A stretch of DNA of 64,000 bases from Cocos nucifera (Eukaryota; Streptophyta; Magnoliopsida; Arecales; Arecaceae). The stretch is taken from assembly GCA_006176705.1 (NCBI GenBank), contig QRFJ01000023.1, forward strand, positions 1,237,083 to 1,301,082, in the 5' to 3' direction. A model generated the notes under the pieces. The model was not told where the DNA came from, did no database searches, and worked only from the letters and a program-made list of their open reading frames with translations. Numbering within the stretch: the first letter of the stretch is position 1; each line of letters begins with the position of its first letter. Shown piece after piece: positions 22,946 to 34,979 of the stretch. A program made the position numbers and the translations under genes.

Positions 22946-23841
22946 TATTAGAATTTGATGCCTCAAATTCGATCTACAGTAGAGAAGAATCAGTATCAGC
23001 AAGCAGTCGAGCTAGCTCAGATATAGGATCGAGTCAGCTCGAGCTGAGATCGAGCTAATTCGAACCACAGCCGAGCCGACCCTCTCAGACAGACAAAAAG
23101 TAGGAGTTCAGACGAGATGCAGTCAAGCCAGCTTGATCCCTAACTGAGTCGGCTTGATGAAAATGAATAGAACAGGATGAAATTTTCTATTTGGACTCAG
23201 ATTGTGATTAATCTAAAGGGTCTATGAGAGTTACACATAGACCATAAGATCCAACAGCCATGGAGGGTTACGATCATGATCTGAAAGTTGAGAAATATTT
23301 CAAGATCCCATCAAGATCATGTTTGCTCATGTTAGGAGAAAGAGCCTTATTAGAACTCCTGTGAACTGCTGAGAAGAGGATTCTGATCCTATTTAAAGGA
23401 TCGAGATGCTATGAAGCATAGGGATGGCACATGTAGCATGAGAGGCATGTAGAGAGGCTTAGACAACCGCTGAGAGAAGCTTAGCAGAGCACCGAGTACA
23501 TGCAGAGAGAGAAGCAATAGGTGCATAGCATCTGATGAGGAGGCTGTGAGGGTAGAGCAGCTTGTAGCTTCTGAGGATCTTCTTGGAATTCTAAAAGAAC
23601 TTTTATGAGGGTAGTCTCTAGTTAAGAGAGATTTATGTATAGTGAGTTGAGAGTGGATGTTCTTCTCTTGTACCTATTTTTCTCTTTCATAGTAATGCTT
23701 TGCATGCCCTATGGAGGCGAGCCCTTAGACTGATCCACATACTTGATTATTTTTTTTATTTTATTTTTTTTCATCTTTCTATCATAATTTATCGGTATTA
23801 GATCTTTAATAAGTGGTATCAGAGTAGTTGATATCCCAACA
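22946..23841 (+). repeat. 3' LTR of copia copy 2
   Basis: TATTAGAATTTG...CCCAACA, matching 20475-21378. In the first ~70 bases I count roughly 13 differences, almost all transitions, so the insertion is old. Confidence 0.85.
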
Positions 23842-25390
23842 CCATCCGATGAGCTTCAAGAGATTTCATTAAGGAAGGAGAGCCCTAATTAAATTGTGAA
23901 GATTGGTTCCTACCTCGACCAGGTAACAAAAAGCCGATTAACTTCTCTTTTGCAGGTGAACATGGACATTTTCGCTTGGTCGGCTACTAACATGCTTAAA
24001 ATTGATCTAGAGGTGATGGCTCATCACTTGAAGGTAGACCCTACTTGCCATCCGATCAAGCAAAAGAAGCGGAGTTTTGCCCCAAAGCACTAGAAAGCCA
24101 CCGTCGAGGATAAATTAATCAAAGCCAGCTTTATCAGAGAAGTAATATACCTAGAATGGTTGGCAAACGCCATCCTAGTAAAGAAGATGAACGAAAAATG
24201 ATGTATGTATATCGACTTCACCAACATGATCGAGACCTACCCAAAAAATAGTTATCTGCTACCTCAAATCAACCAATTGATCGATGCTACTTCAGGACAC
24301 GAGCTTCTTAGTTTCATGGATACTTTTTCTAGTTACAATCAGATCCGAATGACCCCTAAGGATGAGGAGAAAATGGCCTTCATAACTGACCAAGGGCTTT
24401 TTTGCTACAGGGTGATGCCTTTTAGGTTAAAGAATGCAGGAGCCACATATCAAAGGCTAGTTAATAAAATCTTCAAAGAATAAATTGGCAAAAATCTGGA
24501 GATATATGTTGATGACATGCTGGTTAAAAGCTGAACGGTACCTGATCACATTGAAGACCTCCGAGAAGTTTTTGATATGCTTCACCGATATTGGATGAAA
24601 TTAAATCCTACGAAGTATGCCTTTGGAGTGACTATCAGAAAATTTCTTAGCTTTTAAATTTTTTATAGAGGCATCGAAGTGAACCTTGAAAAGATCAAAG
24701 CAATTCTGAAAATGTCACTACTGAAAACAATCAAAGAGGTACAGCGTTTGATTGATAAAATTGCCTCTCTTAACTATTTTATTTTTAGATCAGCCAAGAG
24801 GTGCCTTCCATTCTTCCAGACCCTCAAGCAACTAGCAAATTTTCAATGGACCTTGGAGTGCCAAAGGACTTTTGAAGAACTAAAGAAATACCTCAATTCT
24901 CCATCATTGCTCACTAAGCCACTACCGGATGAAGAGCTCCTTCTCTACCTAGCCATTTCATTAGTGGCGATCAGTGCAGTTCTTGTTCAAGAAGAGGCAA
25001 GGCTTCAAAAGCCCATATACTATATCAGCAAAATCCTCCATGATGCAAAGATCAGATATGTCAAGATGGAAAAACTAATCTTTGCACTGATCATCGCAGC
25101 AAGAAAGCTTCGACCCTATTTCCAATCCCATAATGTGGTACTACTTATAGATTAGCCCTTGAGGGCGGTCTTGCATCGCCCAGACACTTTGGATTGAATT
25201 GCAAAGTGGGTGCTAGAGCTTTCAGAATTGGACATACACTATCGATCGAGGCCTTCTATCAAAGCTCAAATCCTAGCTGATTTCATCCTCGAGTACACTA
25301 TCCCAGATGCAAAAGCCTAGGGAGAGAATTTAAAAAACCAATCAAAAGATCTTGCAAGTTCAGAAGGTGATGAAAACTTTGGGCCAGATC
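23842..25390 (+). pseudogene. Tat gypsy reverse transcriptase and RNase H
   Basis: VKIGSYLDQVTKSRLTSLLQ (~23896), MDIFAWSATNMLKID and HPIKQKKRSFAPKH precede the RT fingers. Then come MYIDFTN, LLPQINQLID, FMDTFSSYNQIRM, FITDQGLFCYRVMPF, LKNAGATYQRLVNKIF (24205-24480) and IYVDDMLVKS (24503-24532), with the catalytic YVDD intact. The RNase H region 24679-25155 has FQWTLECQRTFEELK, LLYLAISLVAISAVLVQEE and KPIYYISKIL. Stops at 24481 (CAA-to-TAA), 24532, 24655 and others. Known Ty3/gypsy order. Confidence 0.85.
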
Positions 25391-25401
25391 TAGAAGAAAA
25401 A

Positions 25402-25770
25402 TGGACCCTTCATGTTGATGGCTTATCAAACTCGTCAGGCTCAAGAGCTGGATTCATACTATCCAGTCCGAAAGGAGATGTGGCAGCGTATGCTTTGCAT
25501 TTTGAGTTCTCAACTATCAATAATGAAGTGGAGTACGAAGCCCTAATCATTGGACTAAAGATCGCTCAAAAAGCTGGGGCTTAATGTTTGAAAGCCTTCA
25601 ATGACTTTCAACTGATGGTTGGACAAATCAAAGAAGAATATGAGGCTCAAGAAGAGAATATGAGAAAATACCTTCAAAAGATAAAAGATTTAATTTCATC
25701 CTTTAGGTAGTTTAACATCCAACATGTCTCAAGAGCACAGAATTCCAGAGCTGATGCTCTGTCCAAGCTG
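25402..25770 (+). pseudogene. Second (archaeal-type) RNase H of the Tat element
   Basis: WTLHVDGLSNSSGSRAGFIL, then NNEVEYEALIIGLKIAQKAG, then NIQHVSRAQNSRADALSKL. Carries the Asp, Glu and C-terminal Asp of the RNase H fold. Known: this extra domain between pol RNase H and integrase is diagnostic of the Tat lineage. Stops at 25582 and 25708. Confidence 0.8.
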
Positions 25771-27140
25771 GTGTCCCTATTGTCCATCGATCTGGGCAAA
25801 AAGACCTATGTCGAAGTCCTAAAAACTTCGAGCTTAGAGGAGTCCATCATTATTCATCAAATTATTGAAGAGCCCAGCTGGATGGACCAAATCATAAAAT
25901 ATTTGAGGTCAGGAGAATTACTGTCTAATCGAAAAGAAGCCAAAAAGATCAAAAATCAGGCCACCAGATATGTACTACTCGACAATGACTTATATAAGCG
26001 ATCTTTCTTTCTGCCACTCTTAAGATATATGCACCCATCCGAAGCTGAATATGCCTTATGAGAGATCCATGAAGGAATATGCCTTATGAGAGATCCATGA
26101 AGGAATCTACGAGAGCCACTTGGGGGTCGATCATTATCTTATAAGATCCTTCAACAAAAATATTACTGGCCAACCATGCAATAAGATGCACAAGATTTTG
26201 TTAAGAGAGGCGAGCAATGTCAGCGCAATGACCAGATTCAATGACGACCAGCAGTGCTTTTAACTCCCATTGAGTCCCCATGGCCATTCGCTCAGTGGGT
26301 ATTGGACATCCTAGGCCCATTCCCTCGAGCTTTGGGTCAGTACAAGTTCCTAGTGGTAGCAATTGATTACTTCACAAAGTAGATAGAAGCCGAACCTCTA
26401 GCCTAAATCATAGAATTGAAACTTTAGGACTTTATTTGGAAGTCGATCATCTGCCATTATGATCTTCCAAAAGTATTGATCTTCGATAATGGAAGGCAAT
26501 TCAGTGGTGCCCAACTCCATAAATTCTATGGAGATCATGGGATCGAGCAACACTTCACCTCAGCAGGCCACCAATAAGTAAATAGAGAAGTAGAAGTCAC
26601 CAATAGGACTCTCTTACAAGGCCTCAAAGCCAAATTGGACCAAACTGGAGGGTCCTGGATGGAAGAACTTTATCATGTACTCTGGGTCTATCGAACAATC
26701 CAAAGAGTCTCGATTGGTGAGACGTCTTTTAATTTGGCATTCAGAATAGAAGCAATCATACCCATAGAATTTGGACTCTCCTCTATCAGAATCGAAGAGT
26801 ATGACGAGGACACTAACCCCATATGGCTGAGAGCCAACCTTGATTTGATCAAAAAAAGTAGGGAGTGAGCAGCACTGAAGATGGCTGCGTATAGATAGAG
26901 AGTACCTAGATACTACAATGCCCAGATTAAAGCTAAAGAGTTTTGAGCATATGATCTCATTCTTCGAAGGGCGGAAGTGTCAAAGCCCACTGAACAGGGA
27001 AAGCTTTCATTTAATTGGGAAGGCCCCTACCAGATCGATGAGATGATATAACCAAAAACATATCAGCTGAAGCAACTTAATGGGACTCCACTTTCGAGGT
27101 CATGGAATTCAGCCAACCTTCTTATGTATTATCAATAGCT
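25771..27140 (+). pseudogene. Tat gypsy integrase, first copy
   Basis: Linker 25771-26061, then the zinc-finger remnant (EIHEGIYESHLG, CEQCQ-like near 26210), the core ESPWPFAQWVLDILGPFP, FLVVAIDYFTK and LIFDNGRQFSGAQ, and C-terminal LYHVLWVYRTIQRVSIGETS (26668-26727) and GKLSFNWEGPYQID. A short direct repeat ('aggaatatgccttatgagag') occurs at 26050-26100. Frameshifts around 26135-26300 and several TAG/TGA stops. Confidence 0.8.
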
Positions 27141-27269
27141 CAATTATATAATGTACATTATAATCAGAAATATTTAAAGAGACAACCATGGCATCATTGT
27201 GCAGTTGCTGTACACCCTCTGCATCCTGCTCAGTAAAGGTTATTGCTTCTCCATCCCTTCATTCATATT

Positions 27270-27712
27270 ATCAGCAGAGAATAATCAAGCAACAATGAGT
27301 TCTCTGAGAAGGATTTTTTTGTTTACCTGGATCCTCGAGATTTTTTGGTATTTGAAAGGGAGCTTCATATGACCATTACACCATTTTGCTAATCTTGGAG
27401 TAATAATATAGCGATGGCGAGATCAGGGGTACTTTTTTGAATAGGAAGACTGTTATCAAAGGAATTGGGATGCCTTATCTACTTCTGATAGTTGAGGTTG
27501 AGTGAAAAATATCTTACTCATAGCGAGGATACAACTGTATAATCATTATTCTATGAGACGAATTGGCGAGAATATGGATGAGCTACTTATCTGAGGTGAT
27601 CTTTAAGTTACAAATACTATCCGAGGCATTTTTTTAATAAAATGGTTTGGATCTTCTTCTAGGGATCAGCTATCAGTTTGGAGGTCATCATGGTAACTTC
27701 CTTGCCCTCAAA
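27270..27712 (-). repeat. Inverted partial LTR of the same Tat family
   Basis: 443 bp matching the reverse complement of 17555-18003, for example the CAGAGAACTCATTGTTGCTTG and AATTCGTCTCATAGAATAATG segments. It lacks both LTR ends and sits exactly between the first integrase copy and its duplicate. Confidence 0.8.
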
Positions 27713-28826
27713 GTGGTCTTTCTCTCTGCCGCTCTTAAGATGTCTGCACCCATCCGAAACTGAATATGCCTTATGAGATGTCCATGAATGAATCTACGGG
27801 AGCCACTTAGGGGTCGATCATTATCTTATAAGATCCTTCGATAAGAATATTACTGGCCAACCATGCAACAAGATGCATAAGATTTCCTTAGGAGATGCGA
27901 GTAATGTTAGCGTAATGACTGGATTCAATGCCGATCGATAACACTTCTAACTTCCATTGAGGCCCCATGGCCATTCGCTCAGTGGGGACTGGACATCCTA
28001 GGCCCATTCTCTCGAGCCTCGGATCAACACAAGTTCATACTGGTAACAACTAATTACTTCACAAAGTGGATAGAAACCAAACTCCTGGCCCAAATCATAG
28101 AATTGAAAGTCCGAAACTTCATTTAGAAGTCGATCATCTATCGTTATGGTCTTCCAAAAGTATTGATCTTTGACAATGAAAGGCAATTTAGTAGTGCCTA
28201 ACTCCGTGAATTCTGCCGGGATCATAGGATCGAGCAATGCTTCACCTCGGTAGGCCATCCACAAGCAAACAAAGAAGTACAAGTCACCAACAGGACTCTC
28301 TTACAAGGCCTCAAAGCCAGATTGGACCGAACTAGAGGATCCTGGATGGAAGAACTTTATCATGTACTCTGGACTTATCAAACAATCCAAAGAGTCCCGA
28401 CCGGTGAGATGCCTTTTAATTTGGCATTTGGAACAGAAACAGTTATACCCATGAAGTTTGGACTTCCCTCTATTAGAATCAAAGAATATGATGAGGACAC
28501 TAATCTCATATGGCTGAGAACCAATCTTGATTTGATCGAGGAAAGTAGGGAGCGAGCAGCAGTGACGATGGCTGCATATAGATAAAAAGTAGCCAGATAC
28601 TATAATGATCGGGTTAAAGCTAAAGAGTTTCGATCAGGTGATCTCATTTTTTGAAGGACAGAAGTCTCAAAGCCCACCGAACAGGGAAAGCTTTTATCCA
28701 ATTAGGAAGGCCCCTACCAGATCGATGAGGTGATACAACCTAGAACATATCGATTGAAGCAACTTAATGGGACTCCACTTTCGAGGTCATAAAATTCGAT
28801 CAACCTTTGCATGCATTATCAATAGC
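27713..28826 (+). pseudogene. Duplicated 3' part of Tat integrase
   Basis: Parallel to 25998-27135 over its whole length (CTTTCTNTCTGCCNCTCTTAAG at the start). 28322-28585 encodes WMEELYHVLWTYQTIQRVPT and FGTETVIPMKFGLPSIRIKE. Differences from the first copy are scattered, so it is either an old duplication or part of another family member. Starts directly at the end of the inverted LTR piece. Confidence 0.8.
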
Positions 28827-28938
28827 TTAGATAAATAAAAAAAATTTATAAATTTGCTTTCTCATTCTATCAATGAATTACAAATTCGCTTTCTCATTCT
28901 ATCAATAAATGCTTATGTAATGAGAAGATTTGGAAGAA

Positions 28939-29028
28939 ATCAAATATAGATCTCTTAGATCGGGATAAATTACTATACGTTACTCAGATCGAAACTACTT
29001 TAATCCAAGATTTCTTTGATCGAGATAA
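28939..29028. repeat. 60-bp tandem array, left part
   Basis: One and a half units of GATCGAGATAAATTACTATACGTTACTCAGATCG..., interrupted by copia element B after GATAA. A short duplication (TTTGCTTTCTCATTCTATCA) lies just upstream at 28853-28910. Confidence 0.7.
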
Positions 29029-29364
29029 TGTTAGGATAAACTATCCTCTCTTGGATCAACGTGGCCATTGGTAATTAGTCAAGCAATAAGAAACAATCTC
29101 CTAGGATCAATGCAGAAGCAAAATAATGGATTCAAGAAAAAGAGAGAAAGAGAGTATAAGAGTTTTTCAAGAGAAAAGAGCTTTTATTCAATGAATTCAG
29201 CATCATTTACAACCTTGACCTATTTTCAGTATTTATACTTTACAAAATGGTCAAGTCCCAAGCTCATAGAAAAATTTTTCCAAATCCAAACTTTTCATGT
29301 ACATAAAATAAATCCACAAAAACTAAGCCGACCTAGTTTCAGACTGAGTCGACTAACCTACGAC
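29029..29364 (-). repeat. 3' LTR of element B, outer part
   Basis: Matches 46301-46640. Ends in the middle of the GAGTCGACT motif cluster at the junction with element A. Confidence 0.8.
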
Positions 29365-32112
29365 TTTCGAAAATAGTGTAGGATTTGCTACACTACTTTC
29401 AAAAAATATTTTAAAAATAGCAATGATGTAGTAGAAAATAATTAATTTAATTAATTATCTACTGAATATATCAGATTATTTAACCCTACATATTAAGATC
29501 TAAATATAATATGCATGCATCCATCAATAGATCTTAAAATAAAACTATGTAATAAACTATTTACTACATCTACGTGTTTAGAACATAATATCTTTTTACA
29601 GATAGTTGATCATCATAATTTGAGTTCATCGAATAAAGCTTTAGTATTACGTTATAGCCACATATATGTTCGACCTCTACGGATGGTCCACATAGAGCTT
29701 CTAATCCTGATCAACCCCACTGAAGTGCTAGCTCCTCATCGGGGCCTTCGATGGCTAATCATGATCGATCCGATCGATCTTATACTTTTTAACTTTTTAG
29801 ATATTTTAAAAAATTAAAACATAAATATTTGATGATGATGAAGATGTGTTTCAAATTTGGTGGCATTCCGATGCTCACAGCACTCGATCACCCAAACCCA
29901 GATTCTCAAATCTAGGATTTCACTCTATCCAAAAATTCTAACACACAAAAAATACTATCACACCCTCTGTGTGTGGAGTTTTTTCATGGAATAAGTTTTT
30001 TTGGAAAGATAACTTTTAGATCTATAATCTCTATTTAGATCATATCTAAAAATAGGATATCCTTAGAGGTGAAATCATAAGAGAATAAAAGCATGAGAGA
30101 AAAGTAAAGTGCTGCAGGATCCTATTCACCTTCACTCTAAGATTTTTTTCACTTAGAACTAATTCCCAAATGCCCTAAACATTTTACCACATAATGTTAA
30201 CCCCTTCTACTACACACAAAAAAATTTTCATAATTTATTGACGTGAATACCATAAAAAAATTGCATAAAAAATGATAAGAGTCAAGTGGTTGAGAGGTTT
30301 TAACTACTCACTTGATTTCAAAAATCAAATGAGACTCTTATCCTTATCCAATGCCCCCTCCCTCATGTTTAACATGCAAAAGGGCTCTCCTTCTATGTGC
30401 ATATTTTTATTTCTCTAAAAAATATTAGACAAACAAAAGGGAGGGCGTGGGAAGCAGAGTGGAAAAGTCAAAAATGGTGGGCGCATGGAAGAATTTGAAT
30501 TCAAACTTCATTTGACTTGGTCCTAATTAATTTCAACCAAACTAATTAATCTAGATCCAATTAAATCAGATTAAATTCAATCAAATTAGGATTAGCCTAA
30601 TTCAATAAAATTTTAATCAAATTAGAAATTAATTAGATCTAGATCCTGATCAAATCAGGATCAAAACTCCCATAGCGATTAGGTCATCTCATGACCTGAT
30701 CGACTTAAATCCAATCAGACTTGATCGAATTCTCATCGCTCAATCAAATTAAGCTAATCAATAATTAAATTACTAATTAATTCTCTAAAAATATCTAAGT
30801 CCAAATCAAATAGATTATTGGACAATAGAGTCCTATCTATATGAAACTCTTGAAGAGTCCTAAATCAGTGGGACTCTTGAACCCAATATCCTAAATGAAT
30901 CAAACTCACGATCATAGAGTTCCAGACTAGTGTAACTATTGATCAGAGAGTTTCAAATGAGTAGAACTTAGAGTTTTAGTCCAATAGAACTCTTGATCAT
31001 AGAGTCCCAATCTAGTAGAACTCTTGACCATAGTGTTCTAGATTATCAGGACTCATGATCAGTGAGTCCCAGACAAGTAGAACTCACAGTCCCAATCCAT
31101 TGAAACTCTTGGTCATAGAGTCCCAGTCTAGTGGGACTCTTGACCATATAGTTCCAAACTAATGAGACTTTAGATCAGCCATCAGATCAGGTAGGAACTC
31201 CTAATGTGTGTGACCCTGCAGGTCCGAACCTAAGCCAGTAGCACGAAAATCAATTTCTATACTAATCAAAGTGACCATCTAGCAATGATATCCGACATCC
31301 GGATAGGTCGAATAATCACAATCGCAACATTCAGAACTTACGTGAATATGGTTACCGTATAATTCATCCTTATGACCTCTGTGTAATAGATGACTCAGGA
31401 TTAGACTATCAACCCTAAAAAATACATCCATATCGTGTATCAAACCAATTAGTCCCCTGACTCTTCACTAAGACTATCCTGACCAAGGTTTTGCTAAATT
31501 GAAACATAATTGAATACAGCTTCTAAAATCAAAAGTGGTCAATCCCATCTTGATACACGCACCGACTCCACAAGTACTTGACTGTGCCTAGAAACCTTCC
31601 ATCACTAAATTAAAAATTCAGATAGTCCAGCACCAAAATACAGTGAGTTGCTTGGAAGTCACCATGGTGATCTCAGATCGAAGGGATATTTATATCCATA
31701 TTCCATCGAAGCTAATCTTAATAGAAAAAAAGCTCCGGAGTTGGTTACGTTCAATGCAGATGTACCCATACATCTCACTTGCATGCCATATCAATATCTC
31801 AACACTCCTTGATTATGAGGACAACCAACCTATATGGCACATAACGACCTATACTTGATAAACGTTATCGTTCTAAGTAACAACGTATCATTTGATCGTG
31901 AACTATTTAAGGACTAAATGACAAATCCTCCTTTGTCGAATCTAGATAGTCCTAAGGACTTCATCACAACACAGGAGTTCATTAGAAGACAACAGAATTT
32001 ATGATGAAAAATATCAAAATAACTTTTATTAATTTATAATTTATATATAACTATAAATATATGTTCCAACCATCAACAGACTGATAATTAACTTTGGAAC
32101 ATATTTTCAACA
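29365..32112 (-). repeat. 3' LTR of element A
   Basis: Matches 39028-41747 throughout; ends TTTTCAACA. The start is degraded (TTTCGAAAATAGTG versus TGAAGAAAATAATG). Contains the hairpin array at ~30830-31170. The ~100-aa frames (29515-29817, 31643-31858) are not conserved between the two LTRs and are not genes. Confidence 0.8.
30830..31170. repeat. Array of ACTCT...AGAGT hairpin units in the LTR
   Basis: About nine units of ~34-38 bp such as GGGACTCTTGACCATAGAGT. Each is an imperfect palindrome (ACTCT...AGAGT), with variable spacers CCAGTCTAGT. The partner LTR has the same array at 40490-40830. Confidence 0.75.
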
Positions 32113-32127
32113 ATCTTCCACTTTGAC
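32113..32127 (-). other. Polypurine tract of element A
   Basis: Minus strand GTCAAAGTGGAAGAT directly before the LTR start TGTTGAAAATATG. Confidence 0.7.
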
Positions 32128-32159
32128 TAAAGTCAATCGGTGCAGTATCTAATACCTAC

Positions 32160-33364
32160 TGTTGGGGATAAATCCTGCTCCAGCCAAAGTCTAGCTCGAC
32201 GCCCAGCCTAATGCAACAAGTAGCCGTAGAAGAGCTTCGGCAGACAGGCTTCAGCCGAACTCCCAGCGCCCGAGCTTCTTCCAGCCGACCGAACTAGTTA
32301 GCTGTCGAGCTTCTTCCAGACTCCCAGCGTCAAGACCGAATCCATTCAGTCGGCCGAACTACTTAGCGACCGAGCTCCAGGAACCCCCCAGCATCCGAGC
32401 TCCTTCGAACCCGTTCAGCTGGCCGAACTGCTTAGCGACCGAGCTCCTTGGACTCCAAGCGGCCGGGCTTTAACGGAAATCCCCCAGTGCCCGAACTCCT
32501 CAGCGGTCGCCCTCTCGGTCGAACTCCTCAGTGGTCGCCCGCTCGGCCGAACTCCTCAGCGGACGAGCCTTAATGAAATCCCCCAGCGGTCGAACTCCTC
32601 AGTGGTCGCCCTCACCGAACTGCTTAGCGATCGAGCTCCTTGAACTCTCAAGCATCCAAGCCTCAGTCGAAGTCCAACAGTCGGCCGAACTCCCCAAGCA
32701 GTCGCCCCTCGGCCGAACTCCTCAGCGGTCGCCCTCGTCGAACTGCTTAGCGACCGAGCTCTTGAACTCTCAAGCGTCCAAGCCTCAGCCGAAGTCCAAC
32801 AGCTGACCGAACTCCCAAACAGCCGAGCTGCAGATTCTCAGCGGCCGAACTCTTCAGCAGACGAGGCTTAGCTGCATACCTCCAGCCAGACGCCCATGGG
32901 AGCAGAACTCCCTCCTATCTTCCTCTTCAGAACTCCCTCCTGCAGCCATCACCATCAGTCCGCCGCAGGCGACCCACTGTCAGGCGGCGATGGCTGTCAC
33001 CATCAATCTGTCGCACACGGCACCATCCTATGAGACTGACTCCGTCGAACCTCGAGCGGTCCGCCAGCACGCGGCTGCGATTGTCACCATCAAGCTTCGC
33101 TATAAAAAGGATCCTCCCGACACGCTAAGGCTAAGCTCTCTGACCTCTAAGCTCTTCCCTAAGCTCTCCTCCTCATCTCTAAGCTCCGAAACTCATTCCG
33201 AGCCCTCCATTCCTATTGGTCGAAAACTGACTTGACCGTCGGAGGGTCCTACCGAAGCCACCCCCATCGATTCTGGATGGGACTTTGTTTTGCAGGTCCC
33301 CGGTGGCGACCTCAGCGGCCTCGACTCTGGCGACCTTCGACGACGACGAGTTTCTGCACCAACA
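32160..33364 (+). repeat. Solo LTR (1.2 kb) of another family, inside element A
   Basis: TGTTGGGGATAAATCC...GCACCAACA, flanked by a perfect 5-bp duplication CCTAC (32155-32159, 33365-33369). A TATA box lies at 33101-33107 (TATAAAAAGG). G+C-rich, with many copies of CCGAACTCCTCAGCGGTCG-like units at 32340-32860. It separates the last codons of the element A RNase H from its stop codon. No internal domain, so unequal recombination left one LTR. Family not identified; size and TATA suit a gypsy LTR. Confidence 0.85.
33101..33107 (+). promoter_or_regulatory. Candidate TATA box of the solo LTR
   Basis: TATAAAA in GCTTCGCTATAAAAAGGATCC, 260 bp before the LTR end, a normal place for an LTR promoter. 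Confidence 0.45.
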
Positions 33365-33369
33365 CCTAC

Positions 33370-34740
33370 CTTCGACTTAAAGTGGTCGAACTCCTTTACC
33401 GCAATAGCTTTAGTGAATGAGTCGGTCAGGTTCTCCTTCCCATCGATCTTTTGAAGATTGACATTACCTCGATCCACAATCTCTCGGATAAGATGGTAGC
33501 GGCGTAGAATATGCTTTGTTCACTGGTGTGCCTTTAGTTCCTTCACCTGAGCAATGGCTCCAGAGTTGTCGCAATAGAGTAGAACTGGACCATCAAAAAA
33601 GGATGCTACTCCGAGCTCGGTGATGAATTTTTTTAGCCACACCGCTTCTTTGGCAGCATCTGATGCAGCGACATACTCCACCTCACAAACTGAATCGACC
33701 ATAGTGTGCTGCTTCAAACTCTTCCAGCAGATAGCCCCATCATTAAGGATAAATATATATCTTGACACACTCTTGCTATCATCATGATCGGACTGAAAAT
33801 TGAAGTCTATAAACCCCATAAGTTTTAAGTCTGATTCACCATATACAAGCCACTGGTCCTTAGTATTTTTTAAATACTTCAAAATGATTTTAACAACCTT
33901 CCAGTGATTCTCCCCTGGATTAGATTGGTATCTACTCACTACACCTAGTGAGTATGCCACATCTGGTCGCATACATGTCATGGCATACATTATAGAATCC
34001 ACTGCTGAAGCATATGGTATTCTATTCATATGCTCTCTGTCTAGAGATGTTGTTGGATAATCTCTCTTTGAAAGAAAAATTCCATGGTGTATCGGTAAAT
34101 AGCCTTTGTTGAAATTTTTTATACTAAATCGTTTCAGTACAGTGTCAACGTACGTAGACTGGGACAATCCAAGCAACCTTTTAGATTTATTTCTATAGAT
34201 CTTCATCTCTAGGATGTAGGAAGCTTCTCCCAGATCTTTCATGAAGAACTGTGATAATAGCCAGATCTTTATTTCTTGTAATGCAGGAACATCATTTTCG
34301 ATTAAGAGAATGTCATCCACATACAATACTAGGAATACTATTGCTAGACCATTAGTCCATTTGTATATGCAAGGCTTTTCTTCATTCTTAACGAAGCTAT
34401 ATATTTTAATTATTCTATCAAATCATATGTTCCAGCTTCGAGATGCCTGCTTTAGTCCATAAATGGACCTTTGAAGCTTACACACCTTAGACTCATCTAT
34501 GAACCTGAAACCTTCATGTTGTATCATATACACCTCTTTATCTAGCTCTCCATTCAGAAAAGTTATTTTCATATCCATCTGCCAAATTTCATAGTCCAGA
34601 TGGGCAGCTATGGCAAGCATTATCCGAATGGATTTGAGCATTGCCACAGGAGAGAATATCTCATCATAGTCAATACCATAACATTGACGATATCCTTTGG
34701 CAATCAAACGGGATTTATAGATCTCCATCCTTCCGTCTAC
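33370..34740 (-). pseudogene. Element A reverse transcriptase and RNase H
   Basis: Minus strand: RT N-part 34728-34423 (SRLIAKGYRQCYGIDYDEIF, FSPVAMLKSIRIMLAIAAHL, MDMKITFLNGELDKEVYM, LQRSIYGLKQASRSWN). After a frameshift, 34326-33520 is a 268-aa open stretch starting MYVDDILL (YVDD at 34312-34323) and running into RNase H (GFIDFNFQSDHDDSKSVSRY, VEYVAASDAAKEAVWLK, LYCDNSGAIAQV). The tail HILRRYHLIREIV, DGKENLTDSFTKAI follows to 33370. The end (GIRYCTDWL) lies beyond the solo LTR at 32120-32159. Known copia order; the HQ.TKH stop and the frameshift inactivate it. Confidence 0.85.
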
Positions 34741-34979
34741 ATCTCTTTTTTTCTTGAAGATTCACTTACATCCTATGGGTTTTACCCCTTCGGATGGATC
34801 AACCAATGTCCACACATCATTAACCTTCATGGATTCCATCTCAAATTTCATGACCTCAAGTCATTTCTCAGAGTCGGATCTCTGCATTGCATCCATATAG
34901 ATGATTGGATCCTAATCATTCTCATCAAGCTTGATAGAATCTCCATCCCGAACTAGAAAATCATAGTATCTATCCAATT

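Larger units (their letters stand above)
20475..23841 (+). mobile_element. Internally deleted Ty1/copia element (TR-GAG-like), copy 2
   Basis: LTRs 20475-21378 and 22946-23841; target duplication CCATC at 20470-20474 and 23842-23846. Primer site TGGTATCAGAGC at 21382-21393, polypurine tract AAGTCGAGATGGAGAT before 22946. Internal region of only ~1.57 kb with gag and a pre-integrase piece; no integrase, RT or RNase H. Same family and same deletion as 4308-14097. It lies in the Tat protease region, so it is younger than the Tat insertion. Confidence 0.88.

Noticed and set aside
30830..31170. CRISPR-like array
   Set aside because: The regular short repeats are degenerate LTR palindromes in a plant retrotransposon; repeats and spacers are not distinct.
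34600..34956. 118-aa plus-strand frame
   Set aside because: Antisense shadow of the element A reverse transcriptase.
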